Part shown: positions 9,556 to 19,363 of the stretch, one piece after another
Position numbering within the stretch: the first letter of the stretch is position 1
Layout: each line of letters starts with the position of its first letter
NCBI RefSeq assembly: GCF_015070385.1
Contig: NZ_JADCSA010000001.1
Span: 310,001-374,000 of the forward strand
From: Nocardioides malaquae
Lineage (GTDB): Bacteria > Actinomycetota > Actinomycetes > Propionibacteriales > Nocardioidaceae
Length of the DNA stretch: 64,000 bases
Reading direction: 5' to 3'
Program-made: the position numbers and the translations under genes
Notes under the pieces: model-generated
Seen by the model: only the letters and a program-made list of their open reading frames with translations
What the model was told of the DNA's origin: nothing
The model's database searches: none

Positions 9556-10005
9556 GTGTCCTCACTCCAGTGTCCCGCCACGCTGCTGGTCGCGGCCTGC
9601 GGTGCCGTTGCGGAGGCGTCGGCCGCCGAGGTGGTCCGGGACTGGTACGCGCAGCTGGCGCACCGACGGGTGGCCTCGGTGTGGTCGGCCCCCTCGGCCG
9701 GGGCCCGGGCGGTCGCCAGGGATCTCTCCGTACGTCTGGGGTGCCCCGTGCAGCTCCGCCCGGACCTCGACGACGGCGTCCCGGGGCAGGGGGCGGCCTC
9801 GACCCTGCGCGAGGTCCTGCAGGAGGCCGCCGACCTCCACCGCGGGGAGACCGTCCTGGTGCTGCTCGGCGCCGCCACCCCGGGAGACGCATTGGAGCGG
9901 ATCGTCGGCGGGACGTCCCGTGGCCACCGCGACACCGACCTCGTCGAGCTCGAGGTCGACGAGGAGTGGCGCGTGGTCACCGGCCCGGACCGACCGTCCC
10001 CCTGA
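9556..10005 (+). CDS. Degenerate histidine-phosphatase-like protein, about 149 aa
   Basis: The only plus-strand gene inside the nusA-ribF block. It starts at GTG 9556 (VSSLQCPATLLVAACG) and ends 18 nt from the convergent nusA stop. The layout resembles the phosphoglycerate-mutase-like fold: a first strand, then VWSAPSAGARAVARDLSVRLG near residues 40-60 where family members have SPxxRAxxTA, then DLDDG, and later HRGETVLVLLGA where they have RGETVLVVSHG. The catalytic RHG is absent (the N-terminal strand ends AACGA) and the final His is replaced. A non-catalytic homologue is therefore the best guess. The minus-strand frames opposite it look like shadows. Confidence 0.6.
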   Translation: MSSLQCPATLLVAACGAVAEASAAEVVRDWYAQLAHRRVASVWSAPSAGARAVARDLSVRLGCPVQLRPDLDDGVPGQGAASTLREVLQEAADLHRGETVLVLLGAATPGDALERIVGGTSRGHRDTDLVELEVDEEWRVVTGPDRPSP

Positions 10006-10023
10006 TCGGTCCGGTGCCGACGG

Positions 10024-11001
10024 TCAGCCCTGCGGAGACTCCTCGTCGGAGCGGATGTCGATGCGCCAGCCGGTGAGGCGCGCCGCGAGCCGGGCGTTCT
10101 GCCCCTCCTTGCCGATCGCCAGGGAGAGCTGGAAGTCGGGCACGACGACACGACAGGCCTTCGCAGCGCGGTCGACCACCTCCACGGAGGAGACGCGGGC
10201 CGGCGACAGGGCGTGGGCGACCAGCTCGGCCGGGTCCTCCGACCAGTCGACGATGTCGATCTTCTCTCCGTGGAGCTCGGCCATCACGTTGCGGACCCGG
10301 GACCCCATGGGGCCGATGCAGGCTCCCTTGGGGTTGACGCCGGGCACGGTGGAGTGGACCGCGATCTTGGTGCGGTGGCCGGCCTCGCGGGCGATCGCAG
10401 CGATCTCGACGGTGCCGTCGGCGATCTCGGGCACCTCGAGCGCGAAGAGCTTCTTGACCAGCCCGGGGTGGGTGCGCGAGAGGGTGATCTGGGGGCCCCG
10501 CATGCCCTTGCGCACCGACACGACCAGGCACTTGATCCGGGTGCCGTGGGTGTACTCCTCCCCGGGCACCCGCTCGCCGACCGGCAGCAGCGCCTCGAGC
10601 TTGCCGAGGTCGACCATGACGTCGTCGGGGTTGCGACCCTGCTGGATGACGCCGGAGACGATGTCGCCCTCACGGCCGGAGAACTCACCGAAGCGCAGCT
10701 CGTCCTCGGCGTCGCGCAGACGCTGGAGCATGACCTGCTTGGCCGTGGTGGCGGCGATGCGACCGAACCCGTCGGGTGTGTCGTCGGACTCCCCGATCAC
10801 CTGTCCGTCGTCGTCGAGCTCGGGCACCAGCACGGCCACGTGGCCGGTCTTGCGGTCGACCTCGACCCGCGCACGGCCCTGGGAGCCGGGGGTCTTGTGG
10901 TAGGCCGTCAGCAGCGCCTGCTCGATCGCCTCGACGAGCACGTCGAAGGAGATCTCCTTCTCGCGCTCCAGCATTCGCAGGATGCTCAGGTCGATGTCCA
11001 T
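10024..11001 (-). CDS. nusA: Transcription termination/antitermination protein NusA
   Basis: RNA-polymerase-associated factor that controls pausing, termination and rRNA antitermination. The 325-residue product has an N-terminal polymerase-binding domain ([16 protein letters not shown] at the start), an S1 domain around 105-180 ([18 protein letters not shown]) and two KH domains. KH1 includes [18 protein letters not shown] near 225-243; KH2 includes [20 protein letters not shown] near 295-315. The acidic C-terminal repeats of E. coli NusA are absent, as usual in Gram-positives. Its ATG shares one base with the rimP stop (TGATG). Confidence 0.98.
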   Translation of the reverse strand: MDIDLSILRMLEREKEISFDVLVEAIEQALLTAYHKTPGSQGRARVEVDRKTGHVAVLVPELDDDGQVIGESDDTPDGFGRIAATTAKQVMLQRLRDAEDELRFGEFSGREGDIVSGVIQQGRNPDDVMVDLGKLEALLPVGERVPGEEYTHGTRIKCLVVSVRKGMRGPQITLSRTHPGLVKKLFALEVPEIADGTVEIAAIAREAGHRTKIAVHSTVPGVNPKGACIGPMGSRVRNVMAELHGEKIDIVDWSEDPAELVAHALSPARVSSVEVVDRAAKACRVVVPDFQLSLAIGKEGQNARLAARLTGWRIDIRSDEESPQG

Positions 11002-11495
11002 CAGTCGTCCCCGTCCTCGTCGTTGCTCCTGCGGTTGAACTCGACCTGCACCAGCGCCTTGACGACGTCGGCGTAGACCACGGTGTGGTCGGCCCCGTCG
11101 ACCTCCACGGTCGCCGAGGTCTCGTCGCTGTCGCCGATGCGGCCGCTCACCTCGCCACCCTCGACGAGGGTGATCCGCACCAACCGGCCGGCGTTGCGGC
11201 GCCAGTGCCGGGGAAGGGTCAAGGGACGGTCCACGCCCCGGGAGGTCACCTCGAGCAGGTAGGGCTGCTCCCCCATCACGTCGGACGACTCCAGGACCAC
11301 GTCGACGGCACGGGTGGCCTCGGCGACGTCGTCGAGGGTCACACCCCCGTCCTTGTCGACCGCGACCCGGAGGACCCGCCGCTTGCCGGCAGCCGAGAGC
11401 TCGACCGCCTCCACGTCCAGTCCGAGCTCACCGAGCGGACCGAGGAGGGCCTCCTCGACCCGGGCCCTGGTGGCGTCTGTCTTGGCACTGCTCAC
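11001..11495 (-). CDS. rimP: Ribosome maturation factor RimP
   Basis: Needed for 30S maturation. The 164-residue product shows the family motifs [11 protein letters not shown] near residues 24-34, [23 protein letters not shown] near 42-64 and [14 protein letters not shown] near 79-92. The C-terminal domain is SH3-like. The GTG at 11495 follows a full AGGAGG SD at good distance. The stop overlaps nusA by one base, so rimP starts the rimP-nusA-infB operon. The next gene upstream is divergent. Confidence 0.96.
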   Translation of the reverse strand: MSSAKTDATRARVEEALLGPLGELGLDVEAVELSAAGKRRVLRVAVDKDGGVTLDDVAEATRAVDVVLESSDVMGEQPYLLEVTSRGVDRPLTLPRHWRRNAGRLVRITLVEGGEVSGRIGDSDETSATVEVDGADHTVVYADVVKALVQVEFNRRSNDEDGDD

Positions 11496-11572
11496 GGGTG
11501 GACCTCCTGTTCTGTTGTCGCAGGCCACCTTAGCCGTCCAGCCCCTCGGCTTCCACGTCCGGCCCGACGCCC

Positions 11573-11578
11573 TAGGCT
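11573..11578 (+). promoter_or_regulatory. -10 element, leaderless start of the ferritin-like lipoprotein
   Basis: TAGGCT ends 6 nt before the ATG at 11585. Transcription would therefore start at or next to the start codon, and no SD is present. Confidence 0.6.
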
Positions 11579-11584
11579 CTCGCC

Positions 11585-12112
11585 ATGCCCTCGCCCCTCC
11601 GCGCCTCACGCCGCGCCGTGCTGGCGGGCGCAGGAGTGGCGGTGCTGGCCGGCGGGTTGACCGGCTGCGACCTGCCGGGACCCTCCGGCACCACGTCCTC
11701 CGACGCACCACCGGGGACCTCGGCGGACCACCCGGACGACGACCTGGTGAGCGGTGCGGTCGCCGACTCCGAGGAGCTCCTGGCCCTGACCCTGGCCGTC
11801 GCCGCTGCGCATCCCGCGCTCGGTGGCACGACCGAGGCGTGGGCCGAGTGCCACCGCAGCCACCTGCAGGTGCTGCGCGTCGACTCCCCCGGCGAGACCC
11901 CGAGCGCCACACCGGCGCCGAGCGTGAGCCCCCCAGGGGTCCCGACGTCTCCCGGGCGCGCCCTGCGCCAGCTGCTCTCCCGCGAGCGGGCGCACGCGGC
12001 CACCCTGGCCGCGGCGGCGGCCACGGCCGAGTCGGGCGCCCTGGCCCGTCTGCTGGCCTCCATGTCGGCCGGCGTCCAGATGCATCTCGCAGCCACCGAG
12101 GCCCGGCCGTGA
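11585..12112 (+). CDS. Putative ferritin-like lipoprotein, 175 aa
   Basis: The N-terminus [19 protein letters not shown] followed by LTGC is a signal peptide with a lipobox (Cys near residue 27). The SRR start is compatible with Tat export. A low-complexity Ser/Thr/Pro/Asp linker follows. The remainder is helical with His/Glu placed as in ferritin-like bundles ([10 protein letters not shown] near 87-97, [20 protein letters not shown] near 135-155), and a second Pro-rich insert interrupts it. It overlaps the next gene, a DUF4439 protein, as GTGA, so the two may work as a pair. The metal or function is unknown. Divergent from rimP. Confidence 0.75.
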   Translation: MPSPLRASRRAVLAGAGVAVLAGGLTGCDLPGPSGTTSSDAPPGTSADHPDDDLVSGAVADSEELLALTLAVAAAHPALGGTTEAWAECHRSHLQVLRVDSPGETPSATPAPSVSPPGVPTSPGRALRQLLSRERAHAATLAAAAATAESGALARLLASMSAGVQMHLAATEARP

Positions 12113-12573
12113 CGACCGACGCACCCACCCTCGAGTCAAGCGTCCCCGCCCTCCAGGAGGCGCTGGCGGCCGAGCACGCTGCAGTGCACCTCCTGGGCCA
12201 CCTCGGGGGCGTCGTGTCGGCACGGACCGATCCGGCGCAGCACCTGCTGCTGCGCGCAGGGCACGTGCGCCACCGCACGCTGCGCGACCGTCTGGTCGAG
12301 GCGCTGCGCTCGGTCGGCGCGACCCCCACCCCGGCCGAGGCGGCCTACTCGCTGCCGACGGGCTCGGACGCCACCTCCGTGCGGACGGCGGTCGTCGACC
12401 TGGAGGAGCGGTGCGCGCAGACGTACGCGCTGCTCGTCGCCTCCACGACGGGCGAGCTGCGCGCCACCGCCATGGAAGCGCTGGTCGCCGCAGGCCGGGC
12501 GCAGGTCGCGTGGGGCGCACCTCCCACGCCCTTTCCGGGCGCCCCCGAGCTGCTCGACGCCTCGCGTTCCTGA
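12109..12573 (+). CDS. Ferritin-like domain protein (DUF4439 type), 154 aa
   Basis: Starts at a GTG that overlaps the stop of the upstream lipoprotein gene (GTGA), so it is probably translationally coupled. The entire length is a four-helix-bundle pattern: [20 protein letters not shown] near residues 11-30, [20 protein letters not shown] near 45-64, [16 protein letters not shown] near 100-115, and a last helix ending AGRAQVAWG. The paired E..H residues resemble ferritin-like metal sites, but iron binding is not shown. No signal peptide; cytosolic unless carried by its partner. Function unknown. Confidence 0.75.
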   Translation: MTTDAPTLESSVPALQEALAAEHAAVHLLGHLGGVVSARTDPAQHLLLRAGHVRHRTLRDRLVEALRSVGATPTPAEAAYSLPTGSDATSVRTAVVDLEERCAQTYALLVASTTGELRATAMEALVAAGRAQVAWGAPPTPFPGAPELLDASRS

Positions 12574-12870
12574 GCGACTCCCGTCCAGGCCAGCGACCGC
12601 CGACAGGGGCAGCGACGCCCCAAATGGGGAGCGACCCGGGGCCACTGCTCGGTGAGGGAGTCCCGAGATCTCCCCCAACGAGTGGGCCACCGGGTCGCAC
12701 GGGGTTGGTCAGCAACAACCCCTGTGGTCAGAACCTGGGTCGAGGATTCTTGCCACTGACAAGAGTGTGCAGCATGCGGAACACAGGAACCACACAATTC
12801 AGACTGCATGTTCTTGCACTGCGAAAAGGCGCAAGACGACCAGTGGGTAACCTTCGGTCGCGTAGCCCAC
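12574..12870 (+). other. Convergent spacer with lower-GC segment
   Basis: A 297-bp gap between the DUF4439 gene and the proS stop. The first part is GC-rich with short palindromes (CCCCAAATGGGG near 12618-12632). About 12720-12850 is visibly richer in A/T than the surroundings. It holds two short inverted repeats: TCTTGC/GCAAGA around the run GCGAAAAGG, and AGTGGG/CCCACT just past proS. I find no tRNA, convincing ORF or clear promoter. Confidence 0.4.
12701..12722. terminator. Possible terminator hairpin in convergent spacer
   Basis: GGGGTTG (12701-12707) and CAACCCC (12716-12722) form a perfect 7-bp stem with an 8-nt loop. There is no T-run on either side. Position between convergent genes fits a bidirectional terminator. 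Confidence 0.35.
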
Positions 12871-14640
12871 TCAGGAGCGGACCAGCGCCACCAGGTGAGC
12901 GACGGCGTCGGCCAGGGCGACCTCGGTACGCTCGCCGCTCGCACGGTCCTTGACCTCCACCACACCGTCCGCCACACCGCGACCGACCGTGAGGATCGTG
13001 GGCACGCCGATCAGCTCGGCGTCCTTGAACTTCACCCCGGGGCTGATCTTGCCGGCGCGGTCGTCGTAGATGACCTCCACGCCTGCGGCGTCGAGCTCAC
13101 CCGCGATGCGTTCCGCCTCCGCGAAGACCGCGGCGTCCTTGCCCGCAGCGACGACGTGGACCTGGGCCGGCGCGACCTCGCGCGGCCAGCAGAGACCGAT
13201 CTCGTCGAGCGTGTTCTCGGCGATCGCACCGACCGCGCGGGAGACCCCCACACCGTAGGAACCCATCGTGACCGTGACGAGCTTGCCGTTCTCGTCGAGC
13301 ACCTGGAGCCCCAGCGCCTCGGCGTACTTCGTGCCGAGCTGGAAGACGTGGCCCATCTCGATGCCGCGAGCGGACTCCAGGGTGCCCTCGGTGCAGTCGG
13401 GGCAGGCGTCGCCGTCGCGCACCTCGGCGGCCTCGATGGTGCCGTCGGGCGTGAAGTCCCGAGCGGCCACGAGGTCGATGACGTGCTGGCCGGCGACGTT
13501 GGCGCCGGTGACCCAGCGGGTGCCCGCGACCACGCGTGGGTCGACCAGGTAGCGGATGCCGGACGCAGACTCGGCACCGAGCACCTCGGGGCCGATGTAG
13601 CCCTTGACCAGCGCCGGGTGCCTCTTCAGCTCGTCGTCGTCCATCGGCTCGACCTCGATCGGCTCCAGCTGTCCCTCGAGGCGCTTGACGTCGACCTCGC
13701 GGTCGCCGGGCAGGCCGATGGCCAGCGGCTCGGAGGTGCCGTCCGGGTGGCGCAGCACGACGAGCACGTTCTTCAGCGTGTCGGCCGCGGTCCACGCACG
13801 GTCGTCGCGGGCGAACTTCTCGTTGAGGTGGTCGACGAGGGTCTCGATGGTCGGGGTGCTGGGGGTCTCCTCGGCGTGCGCGGCGGGCAGTCCGTCGATC
13901 GCCAGCGCCTCCGGCGCGCGCGTGGTCACCGCCTCGACGTTGGCCGCGTAGTCGCAGCGCGTGCAGCGCACGTAGGTGTCCTCGCCGACCTCGGCGGTGG
14001 CCAGGAACTCCTCGGAGGCAGAGCCGCCCATGGCGCCGGAGGTCGCCTTGACGACCACGTAGTCGAAGCCGAGACGGTCGAAGATGCGTACGTACGCGGC
14101 GCGGTGCGCGTCGTAGCTGGCCTGCAGGCCGGCCTGGTCGACGTCGAAGGAGTAGGAGTCCTTCATGACGAACTCACGACCACGCAGGATGCCGGCGCGC
14201 GGACGCGCCTCGTCGCGGTACTTGGTCTGGATCTGGTAGATCGACAGCGGAAGGTCCTTGTAGGAGGAGTACAGGTCCTTCACGACGAGGGTGAACATCT
14301 CCTCGTGGGTCGGGCCGAGCAGGTAGTCGCCGCCCTTGCGGTCCTTGAGCCGGAACAGGTTGTCGCCGTACTCGGTCCAGCGGTTGGTCGCCTCGTAGGG
14401 CTCCCTGGGCAGCAGGGCCGGGAAGAGGAGCTCCTGGGCACCGATGGCGTCCATCTCCTCGCGGACGACGTTCTCGACCTTGCGCAGGACCTTCAGCCCC
14501 AGCGGCAGCCAGGAGTAGACACCCGGGGCGGCGCGCCGCACGTAGCCGGCACGCACCAGCAGCCGGTGGCTCGGGACCTCGGCGTCGGCCGGGTCGTCAC
14601 GGAGGGTGCGTACGAAGAGCTGGGACATCCGCATGATCAT
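12871..14640 (-). CDS. proS: Prolyl-tRNA synthetase (bacterial type)
   Basis: Charges tRNA-Pro in the cytosol. The 589-residue length and the presence of a bacterial-type editing insertion (about residues 210-400) identify the ProS1 architecture. Visible: class II motif 1 region [18 protein letters not shown] near 35-53, motif 2 [19 protein letters not shown] near 138-156, motif 3 GSYGVGVSR near 460, and a C-terminal anticodon-binding domain ([16 protein letters not shown]). MIMRMSQLF has several possible ATGs; a -10 element 6 nt before the first one supports that start. Downstream of a GNAT gene, separated by 62 nt. Confidence 0.98.
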   Translation of the reverse strand: MIMRMSQLFVRTLRDDPADAEVPSHRLLVRAGYVRRAAPGVYSWLPLGLKVLRKVENVVREEMDAIGAQELLFPALLPREPYEATNRWTEYGDNLFRLKDRKGGDYLLGPTHEEMFTLVVKDLYSSYKDLPLSIYQIQTKYRDEARPRAGILRGREFVMKDSYSFDVDQAGLQASYDAHRAAYVRIFDRLGFDYVVVKATSGAMGGSASEEFLATAEVGEDTYVRCTRCDYAANVEAVTTRAPEALAIDGLPAAHAEETPSTPTIETLVDHLNEKFARDDRAWTAADTLKNVLVVLRHPDGTSEPLAIGLPGDREVDVKRLEGQLEPIEVEPMDDDELKRHPALVKGYIGPEVLGAESASGIRYLVDPRVVAGTRWVTGANVAGQHVIDLVAARDFTPDGTIEAAEVRDGDACPDCTEGTLESARGIEMGHVFQLGTKYAEALGLQVLDENGKLVTVTMGSYGVGVSRAVGAIAENTLDEIGLCWPREVAPAQVHVVAAGKDAAVFAEAERIAGELDAAGVEVIYDDRAGKISPGVKFKDAELIGVPTILTVGRGVADGVVEVKDRASGERTEVALADAVAHLVALVRS

Positions 14641-14646
14641 GGGAGC

Positions 14647-14652
14647 AGGCTA
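14647..14652 (-). promoter_or_regulatory. -10 element, leaderless proS start
   Basis: TAGCCT on the minus strand, 6 nt before the ATG at 14640, with no SD in between. Confidence 0.6.
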
Positions 14653-14702
14653 CTGGCGCCTCCCGCGGGGACGTGCACCGCGGACGACGGCCCCTGCCCG
14701 CC

Positions 14703-15545
14703 TCACCACATGACGGTGGCGAAGCGCGCCGTCTCCACGAAGCCGACCTTCTCGTAGGCCGCCCGCGCGGGTGCGTTCCACTCATTGACGTAGAGCGAGA
14801 CGACCGGCGCGACCTCGCGCCGCACGGACTCGGCGACCGCAGCCATCCCCGCCACGGCCAGCCCCTGACCGCGCAGGTCCGGCCGGACCCAGACGCCCTG
14901 GACCTGGGCGGCCCACGGCGAGGCGCACGCCACCTCCGCCTTGAACTCCACCTGGCCGTCGGCGTCGTAGCGGGCCCACGACCATCCTCGGGAGACCAGC
15001 TGGCGCACCCGGGCCAGGTAGGCCTCGGCTCCCCCGCCCGCCTCCGGGGAGACACCGACCTCCTCGGTGTACATCGCCACGCACGCGGGATGGAGCGCCT
15101 CGACGTCGTCAGCGCGGCTGTGTCGCACGAGCGGGTCGGGCGCCACCCGGGGTGGGCCCACGTACTCCAGGTGGGGTTGCGACCAGCGCTCGTCACGAGC
15201 CGGCCCCCAGGCGCCGTCGAGCTCGTCGCAGAAGGCGGCGACGAGGTCGTGCTCCCCCACCACCGTGCTCGCACGACGTCCGTGGCGCAGGGCGTGGCGC
15301 GCGAACCGCCGGACGTCGTCGGGGTCGCAGCCGACCGGGACCAGGTTGGCGGCCACATGGCAGGCCGCCACGAGGACGTCGCCCTCGAACCGCCCCCAGA
15401 CCTCACCCCCGAGCCAGCGGGGGTCGAGGGCGGTCGCGCGGGCACGGTGCTCGGCGAAGACGTTGACGACGCGATCCTGAGCGGTCAGCGCGAGGAAGTC
15501 CGCCAGGTCACCGCGACCGAGGACCCGGATGCCGTCGTCGTCCAC
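14703..15545 (-). CDS. DUF4081 / GNAT acetyltransferase
   Basis: A 280-residue protein with an N-terminal DUF4081-like half and a C-terminal GNAT domain. The N-terminal half includes DRVVNVFAEHR near residues 24-34 and GEVWGRFEGDVLVAACHVAANLVP near 47-70. In the GNAT part, motif A is VQGVWVRPDLRGQGLAVAGM near 215-235 and the C-terminal strand-helix is LYVNEWNAPARAAYEKVGF near 251-269. Acyl acceptor unknown. GTG start at 15545 with a GAGG SD, 8 nt after ispG, so it is in the ispG operon. This ispG-GNAT linkage is common in actinobacteria as far as I recall. Confidence 0.85.
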   Translation of the reverse strand: MDDDGIRVLGRGDLADFLALTAQDRVVNVFAEHRARATALDPRWLGGEVWGRFEGDVLVAACHVAANLVPVGCDPDDVRRFARHALRHGRRASTVVGEHDLVAAFCDELDGAWGPARDERWSQPHLEYVGPPRVAPDPLVRHSRADDVEALHPACVAMYTEEVGVSPEAGGGAEAYLARVRQLVSRGWSWARYDADGQVEFKAEVACASPWAAQVQGVWVRPDLRGQGLAVAGMAAVAESVRREVAPVVSLYVNEWNAPARAAYEKVGFVETARFATVMW

Positions 15546-15553
15546 GGCTGACC

Positions 15554-16705
15554 TCAGGAGACCTGGACCTCCGCCGCCGCGCCCTCGACGGGCTCCATGC
15601 CCTCGGCGATGCGCAGGGCCTCCTCGATCAGGGTCTCGACGATCTTCGACTCGGGCACCGTCTTGATCACCTCGCCCTTGACGAAGATCTGCCCCTTGCC
15701 GTTGCCGGAGGCGACGCCCAGGTCAGCCTCACGGGCCTCGCCGGGTCCGTTGACGACGCACCCCATGACGGCCACCCGCAGGGGCACCTCGAGTCCGTCG
15801 AGCCCGGCGGTCACCTGCTCGGCCAGCGTGTAGACGTCGACCTGGGCGCGGCCGCACGAGGGGCAGGAGACGATCTCGAGCTTGCGCTCGCGCAGGTTGA
15901 GCGACTGCAGGATCTGCAGGCCCACCTTGACCTCCTCCACCGGCGGGGCGGAGAGCGAGACCCGGATCGTGTCGCCGATGCCGCGGCTGAGCAGCGCCCC
16001 GAACGCGGTGGCGGACTTGATCGTGCCCTGGAAGGCCGGTCCGGCCTCGGTGACCCCGAGGTGCAACGGCCAGTCGCCGGCCTCGGCCAGCAGCTCGTAG
16101 GCCCGCACCATCACGACGGGGTCGTTGTGCTTCACCGAGATCTTGAAGTCGCGGAAGCCGTGCTCCTCGAAGAGGCTGGCCTCCCACACCGCCGACTCCA
16201 CGAGCGCCTCGGGAGTGGCCTTGCCGTACTTCTCCAGGAGGCGCTTGTCCAGGGACCCCGCGTTGACGCCGATGCGGATCGAGGTGCCGTGGTCGGAGGC
16301 CGCACGCGCGATCTCCTTGACCTGGTCGTCGAACTTCTTGATGTTGCCCGGGTTGACACGCACGGCGGCACACCCGGCCTCGATGGCGGCGAAGACGTAC
16401 TTCGGCTGGAAGTGGATGTCGGCGATCACCGGGATCTGCGACTTCTTCGCGATCGCGGGCAACGCCTCGGCGTCGTCGGCGCTGGGACAGGCCACGCGGA
16501 CGATGTCGCAGCCGGCCGCGGTCAGCTCGGCGATCTGCTGCAGCGTCGAGTTGACGTCGGAGGTGAGCGTCGTGGTCATCGACTGCACCGAGACGGGGTG
16601 GTCGCTGCCGACCCCGACCGAGCCCACCCGGATCTGCCTGGTCTGTCGACGCGGAGCAAGGACCGGAGGGGGAAGGGCGGGCATGCCCAGACCGATGGAA
16701 GTCAT
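15554..16705 (-). CDS. ispG: 4-hydroxy-3-methylbut-2-en-1-yl diphosphate synthase
   Basis: Iron-sulfur enzyme that converts MEcPP to HMBPP, the penultimate MEP-pathway step. The 383-residue bacterial-type protein shows the TIM-barrel motifs VSVQSMTTT near 39-47, VIADIHFQP and RVNPGNI. The [4Fe-4S] ligands are CPSCG near 281-285 and the Cys of [12 protein letters not shown] near 315. It lies two genes downstream of dxr, another MEP enzyme, with a Rip1-type protease between. A -10 hexamer 6 nt before the ATG indicates an additional leaderless promoter for ispG. Confidence 0.98.
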   Translation of the reverse strand: MTSIGLGMPALPPPVLAPRRQTRQIRVGSVGVGSDHPVSVQSMTTTLTSDVNSTLQQIAELTAAGCDIVRVACPSADDAEALPAIAKKSQIPVIADIHFQPKYVFAAIEAGCAAVRVNPGNIKKFDDQVKEIARAASDHGTSIRIGVNAGSLDKRLLEKYGKATPEALVESAVWEASLFEEHGFRDFKISVKHNDPVVMVRAYELLAEAGDWPLHLGVTEAGPAFQGTIKSATAFGALLSRGIGDTIRVSLSAPPVEEVKVGLQILQSLNLRERKLEIVSCPSCGRAQVDVYTLAEQVTAGLDGLEVPLRVAVMGCVVNGPGEAREADLGVASGNGKGQIFVKGEVIKTVPESKIVETLIEEALRIAEGMEPVEGAAAEVQVS

Positions 16706-16711
16706 GCCGAC

Positions 16712-16717
16712 AGGCTA
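16712..16717 (-). promoter_or_regulatory. -10 element, leaderless ispG start
   Basis: TAGCCT on the minus strand, 6 nt before the ATG at 16705; no SD. Hexamer and spacing match those of proS. Confidence 0.6.
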
Positions 16718-16775
16718 CTGCTCACCCGGGAGCGGGACCGCGTCGGACCAAGCCGCCCCGCGAGGCGCTGTGCCG

Positions 16776-18122
16776 TCAGCCCGCGAGGCGGACGGGAACG
16801 ACGAAGTCGCCCACGATCAGCACCACGCCCATGACCAGCAGCGAGACACCCACGACGTAGGCCACCGGCAGCAGCTTGGCGACGTCGAAGTATCCCGGGT
16901 CGGGGCGCCGGAAGAGCTTCGCCCACCCACGACGCACGGCCTCGTAGAGCGCACCGGCGATGTGCCCGCCGTCGAGCGGCAGGAGGGGGACGAAGTTGAA
17001 CACGCCGATGAAGAAGTTGAAGCCGGCGATGAGCATCAGCAGGAAGGCGCCCTTGTCCGCCCAGTCGATGACCTCGTGCGAGACGGTCTCCCCCGCCAGG
17101 CGACCGCCGCCGACGATCGACACCGGTCCCATGGGGTCGCGCTCCTCGAGGCCGACGATCGCCTTGGCGACCCCCCAGACCTTGACGGGCAGGTCGACCA
17201 GCGCCTCCGCGGTGCGCACGGTCATCGCCCCCATCTCCTCGACGGTGTAGAGCAGTCCCCCGGTCTGGGGGCTGGCCGTCGGGGTGACACCCAGGAACCC
17301 GACCTGCTCCACCTCCGCACCCTCCCCGGTGGGCCGGGCGGTGACGGTGGTGTTGGTGGTGAGGGTCAGCTCCTCGCCGTCGCGTCGCACGACGATCTCG
17401 GCGCGGCCGTCGGAGTTGTCGCGGATGACGCGCTGCAGTGCCTCCCAGTCGTCGGCCGGGGCCCCGTTGAAGCTGAGGATCTCGTCGCCGACCTCGATGC
17501 CGGCTGCGCGGGCCGGCGCGATCGGGTCGTCGGGCGTGCAGACCCGGGCGTTCTCGCTCGCCGGCACCACGCAGGCCGACACGTCGGCGACGACGGGGTC
17601 GATGCGTACGTCGGCCGTGTTGCCGTAGGTGGCGAAGAGCGGGAGGAAGATGGCGAACGCAATGGCGATGTTGACCGCCGGCCCGGCCGCCATGACGGTG
17701 ACCTTCTTCCACCAGGCCATCCGGTAGAAGAGGCGCGGCTCGTCCTCGGGAGAGATCAGCTCCCACTCCGCTGCCCGCGCGTCGGAGACCAGCTGGGTGA
17801 ACATGCCGGTGTTGGAGCGGCGGATCCGGTGCACCGGCTGGCCGTGCTCGTCGACGCCGGCGGGCTTGGCCAGGTCGTCGGCGCCGGGCGGGAGCATCCC
17901 CACGATCTTGACGAACCCGCCGAGCGGGATCGCCTTGAGGCCGTACTCCGTCTCGCCGACCTGCGTGCTCCAGACCGTGGGCCCGAAGCCGACGAAGTAC
18001 TGGGTGACCTTGCCGCCGAACTTCTTGGCGAAGGCCATGTGGCCGACCTCGTGCAGGGCGATGGAGATCACCAGGGCGAGGGCGAAGATCACCACGCCCA
18101 GGGTGTAGAGCAGGACGGTCAC
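16776..18122 (-). CDS. Site-2 (RseP/Rip1-type) membrane zinc metalloprotease
   Basis: M50-family intramembrane protease, which in relatives trims anti-sigma factors and other membrane substrates. From the GTG at 18122 the 448-residue protein begins with a transmembrane helix holding HEVGH (residues 24-28). A second membrane segment follows near 140-165 ([19 protein letters not shown]), then a PDZ-like domain near 200-270 and the third active-site region [15 protein letters not shown] near 385-400. A C-terminal helix ends the protein. The start overlaps the dxr stop as GTGA, arguing against longer starts in the same frame. The dxr-rip-ispG order is a conserved actinobacterial arrangement. Confidence 0.95.
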   Translation of the reverse strand: MTVLLYTLGVVIFALALVISIALHEVGHMAFAKKFGGKVTQYFVGFGPTVWSTQVGETEYGLKAIPLGGFVKIVGMLPPGADDLAKPAGVDEHGQPVHRIRRSNTGMFTQLVSDARAAEWELISPEDEPRLFYRMAWWKKVTVMAAGPAVNIAIAFAIFLPLFATYGNTADVRIDPVVADVSACVVPASENARVCTPDDPIAPARAAGIEVGDEILSFNGAPADDWEALQRVIRDNSDGRAEIVVRRDGEELTLTTNTTVTARPTGEGAEVEQVGFLGVTPTASPQTGGLLYTVEEMGAMTVRTAEALVDLPVKVWGVAKAIVGLEERDPMGPVSIVGGGRLAGETVSHEVIDWADKGAFLLMLIAGFNFFIGVFNFVPLLPLDGGHIAGALYEAVRRGWAKLFRRPDPGYFDVAKLLPVAYVVGVSLLVMGVVLIVGDFVVPVRLAG

Positions 18123-19258
18123 GGCTGGTCGCTCCCCGGGTGCGTACGCGGACGGTCGGACGACGTCTCGGCGACGCGTCGCTCGGCCTCGGCCCGGGCC
18201 CATGCGTCGGCAGCCAGCACGTCGTCCACCTGGAGCGGCTGCGAGTCCGAGCCTACGTCGTGGGCGGTCACCACCGCAGCCACGACGTCGACGATGTCGA
18301 CGAATCCGAGCCGGCCGTCGCGGAACGCCTGCACGCAGACCTCGTTGGCCGCGTTGTAGACGGCAGGAGCCGTACGCCCCCGCTCCCCCGCCGTGCGCGC
18401 CAACGACACCGCGGGGAACGCCTCGTCGTCGAGCGGGAAGAACTGCCAGGTCTGGGCCGTCGTCCAGTCGACCGCGGGAGCCGCGTCGGGCACCCGGTCG
18501 GGCCACGCCATGCCCAGGGCGATCGGGATGTGCATGGTGGGCGGGCTCGCCTGGGCCAGGGTCGACCCGTCGACGAACTCCACCATCGAGTGCACCACGC
18601 TGGTGGGGTGCACGACGACCTCGATCCGGTCGAAGGGCACACCGAAGAGCAGGTGCGCCTCGATGACCTCCAGCCCCTTGTTGACCAGCGTCGCGGAGTT
18701 GATCGTGATGACCGGGCCCATCGCCCAGGTGGGGTGGTCCAACGCCTCGGCGGGCGTCACCTGCGCCAGCTCGTCACGCGTACGCCCGCGGAACGGCCCG
18801 CCGGACGCGGTCAGCACGAGCTTGCGCACCTCCCGCTCCGTGCCCGCACGCAGGCACTGGGCCAACGCGGAGTGCTCGGAGTCCACCGGCACGATCTGGT
18901 CCGGTCCGGCGGCCCGGGTGACCACCTCGCCACCCATGATGAGCGACTCCTTGTTGGCCAGGGCCAGGGTGGTGCCGGCCTCCAACGCCGCCATCGTGGG
19001 GCGCAGGCCGACGGCGCCGGTGATCCCGTTGAGCACCACGTCTGCACCCATCCCGGCAGCCTCGACGGACGCCTCCTCGCCGAGCCCTCGCCGCGCCGGA
19101 GCGAACTCGGCCACCTGTGCCTCGAAGAGCTCAGGGTTGCTGCCCCCGGCCGTCAGCCCGACGACCCGGAAACGGTCGGGGTTGGCCCGCACGAGGTCGA
19201 GGGCCTGGGTGCCGATGGATCCGGTGCTGCCGAGGATGACCACGTCGCGTCGCTTCAC
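18119..19258 (-). CDS. dxr: 1-deoxy-D-xylulose 5-phosphate reductoisomerase
   Basis: NADPH-dependent enzyme of the MEP isoprenoid pathway. From the GTG at 19258 it is 379 residues. The NADPH motif GSTGSIG lies near 10-16 and [11 protein letters not shown] near 108. The metal/substrate site VPVDSEHSA lies near 130, TASGGPFRG near 158, and [13 protein letters not shown] near 200. The stretch between the NADPH domain and [12 protein letters not shown] is shorter than in E. coli-type enzymes. An in-frame ATG at 19306 is possible but gives a non-family N-terminus. The stop overlaps the protease start as GTGA. Confidence 0.96.
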   Translation of the reverse strand: MKRRDVVILGSTGSIGTQALDLVRANPDRFRVVGLTAGGSNPELFEAQVAEFAPARRGLGEEASVEAAGMGADVVLNGITGAVGLRPTMAALEAGTTLALANKESLIMGGEVVTRAAGPDQIVPVDSEHSALAQCLRAGTEREVRKLVLTASGGPFRGRTRDELAQVTPAEALDHPTWAMGPVITINSATLVNKGLEVIEAHLLFGVPFDRIEVVVHPTSVVHSMVEFVDGSTLAQASPPTMHIPIALGMAWPDRVPDAAPAVDWTTAQTWQFFPLDDEAFPAVSLARTAGERGRTAPAVYNAANEVCVQAFRDGRLGFVDIVDVVAAVVTAHDVGSDSQPLQVDDVLAADAWARAEAERRVAETSSDRPRTHPGSDQP

Positions 19259-19363
19259 CCCCGCAGTCTCCCAGACCCGGTGCGGGCCGGTGCCGGGGTG
19301 GCACACCTCTCACGTGGCGCACCACGACCCAGCGCCTGGCTGCAGGTGTGGCAACCTCGGAGC

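Noticed and set aside
9155..9892. Long N-terminal extension of YlxR
   Set aside because: The first 146 residues are Arg/Pro/Gly-rich and unlike YlxR. The family signature begins near 9421, so a GTG at 9454 was chosen.
8336..10903. 855-residue plus-strand frame across infB, ylxR and nusA
   Set aside because: It crosses three well-supported minus-strand genes, and the sequence is a shadow of their codons. Only the 149-residue stretch at 9556-10005, in another frame, looks real.
12345..12977. Minus-strand 210-residue frame through the DUF4439 gene and the proS end
   Set aside because: It runs antisense to a better gene, and its N-terminal part is Trp/Arg/Ser-rich shadow. No promoter or SD was seen.
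18140..19363. Upstream extension of metZ through the dxr gene
   Set aside because: The extension is antisense to dxr and has no PLP-enzyme similarity. The ATG at 19364 with SD gives a normal-length MetZ.
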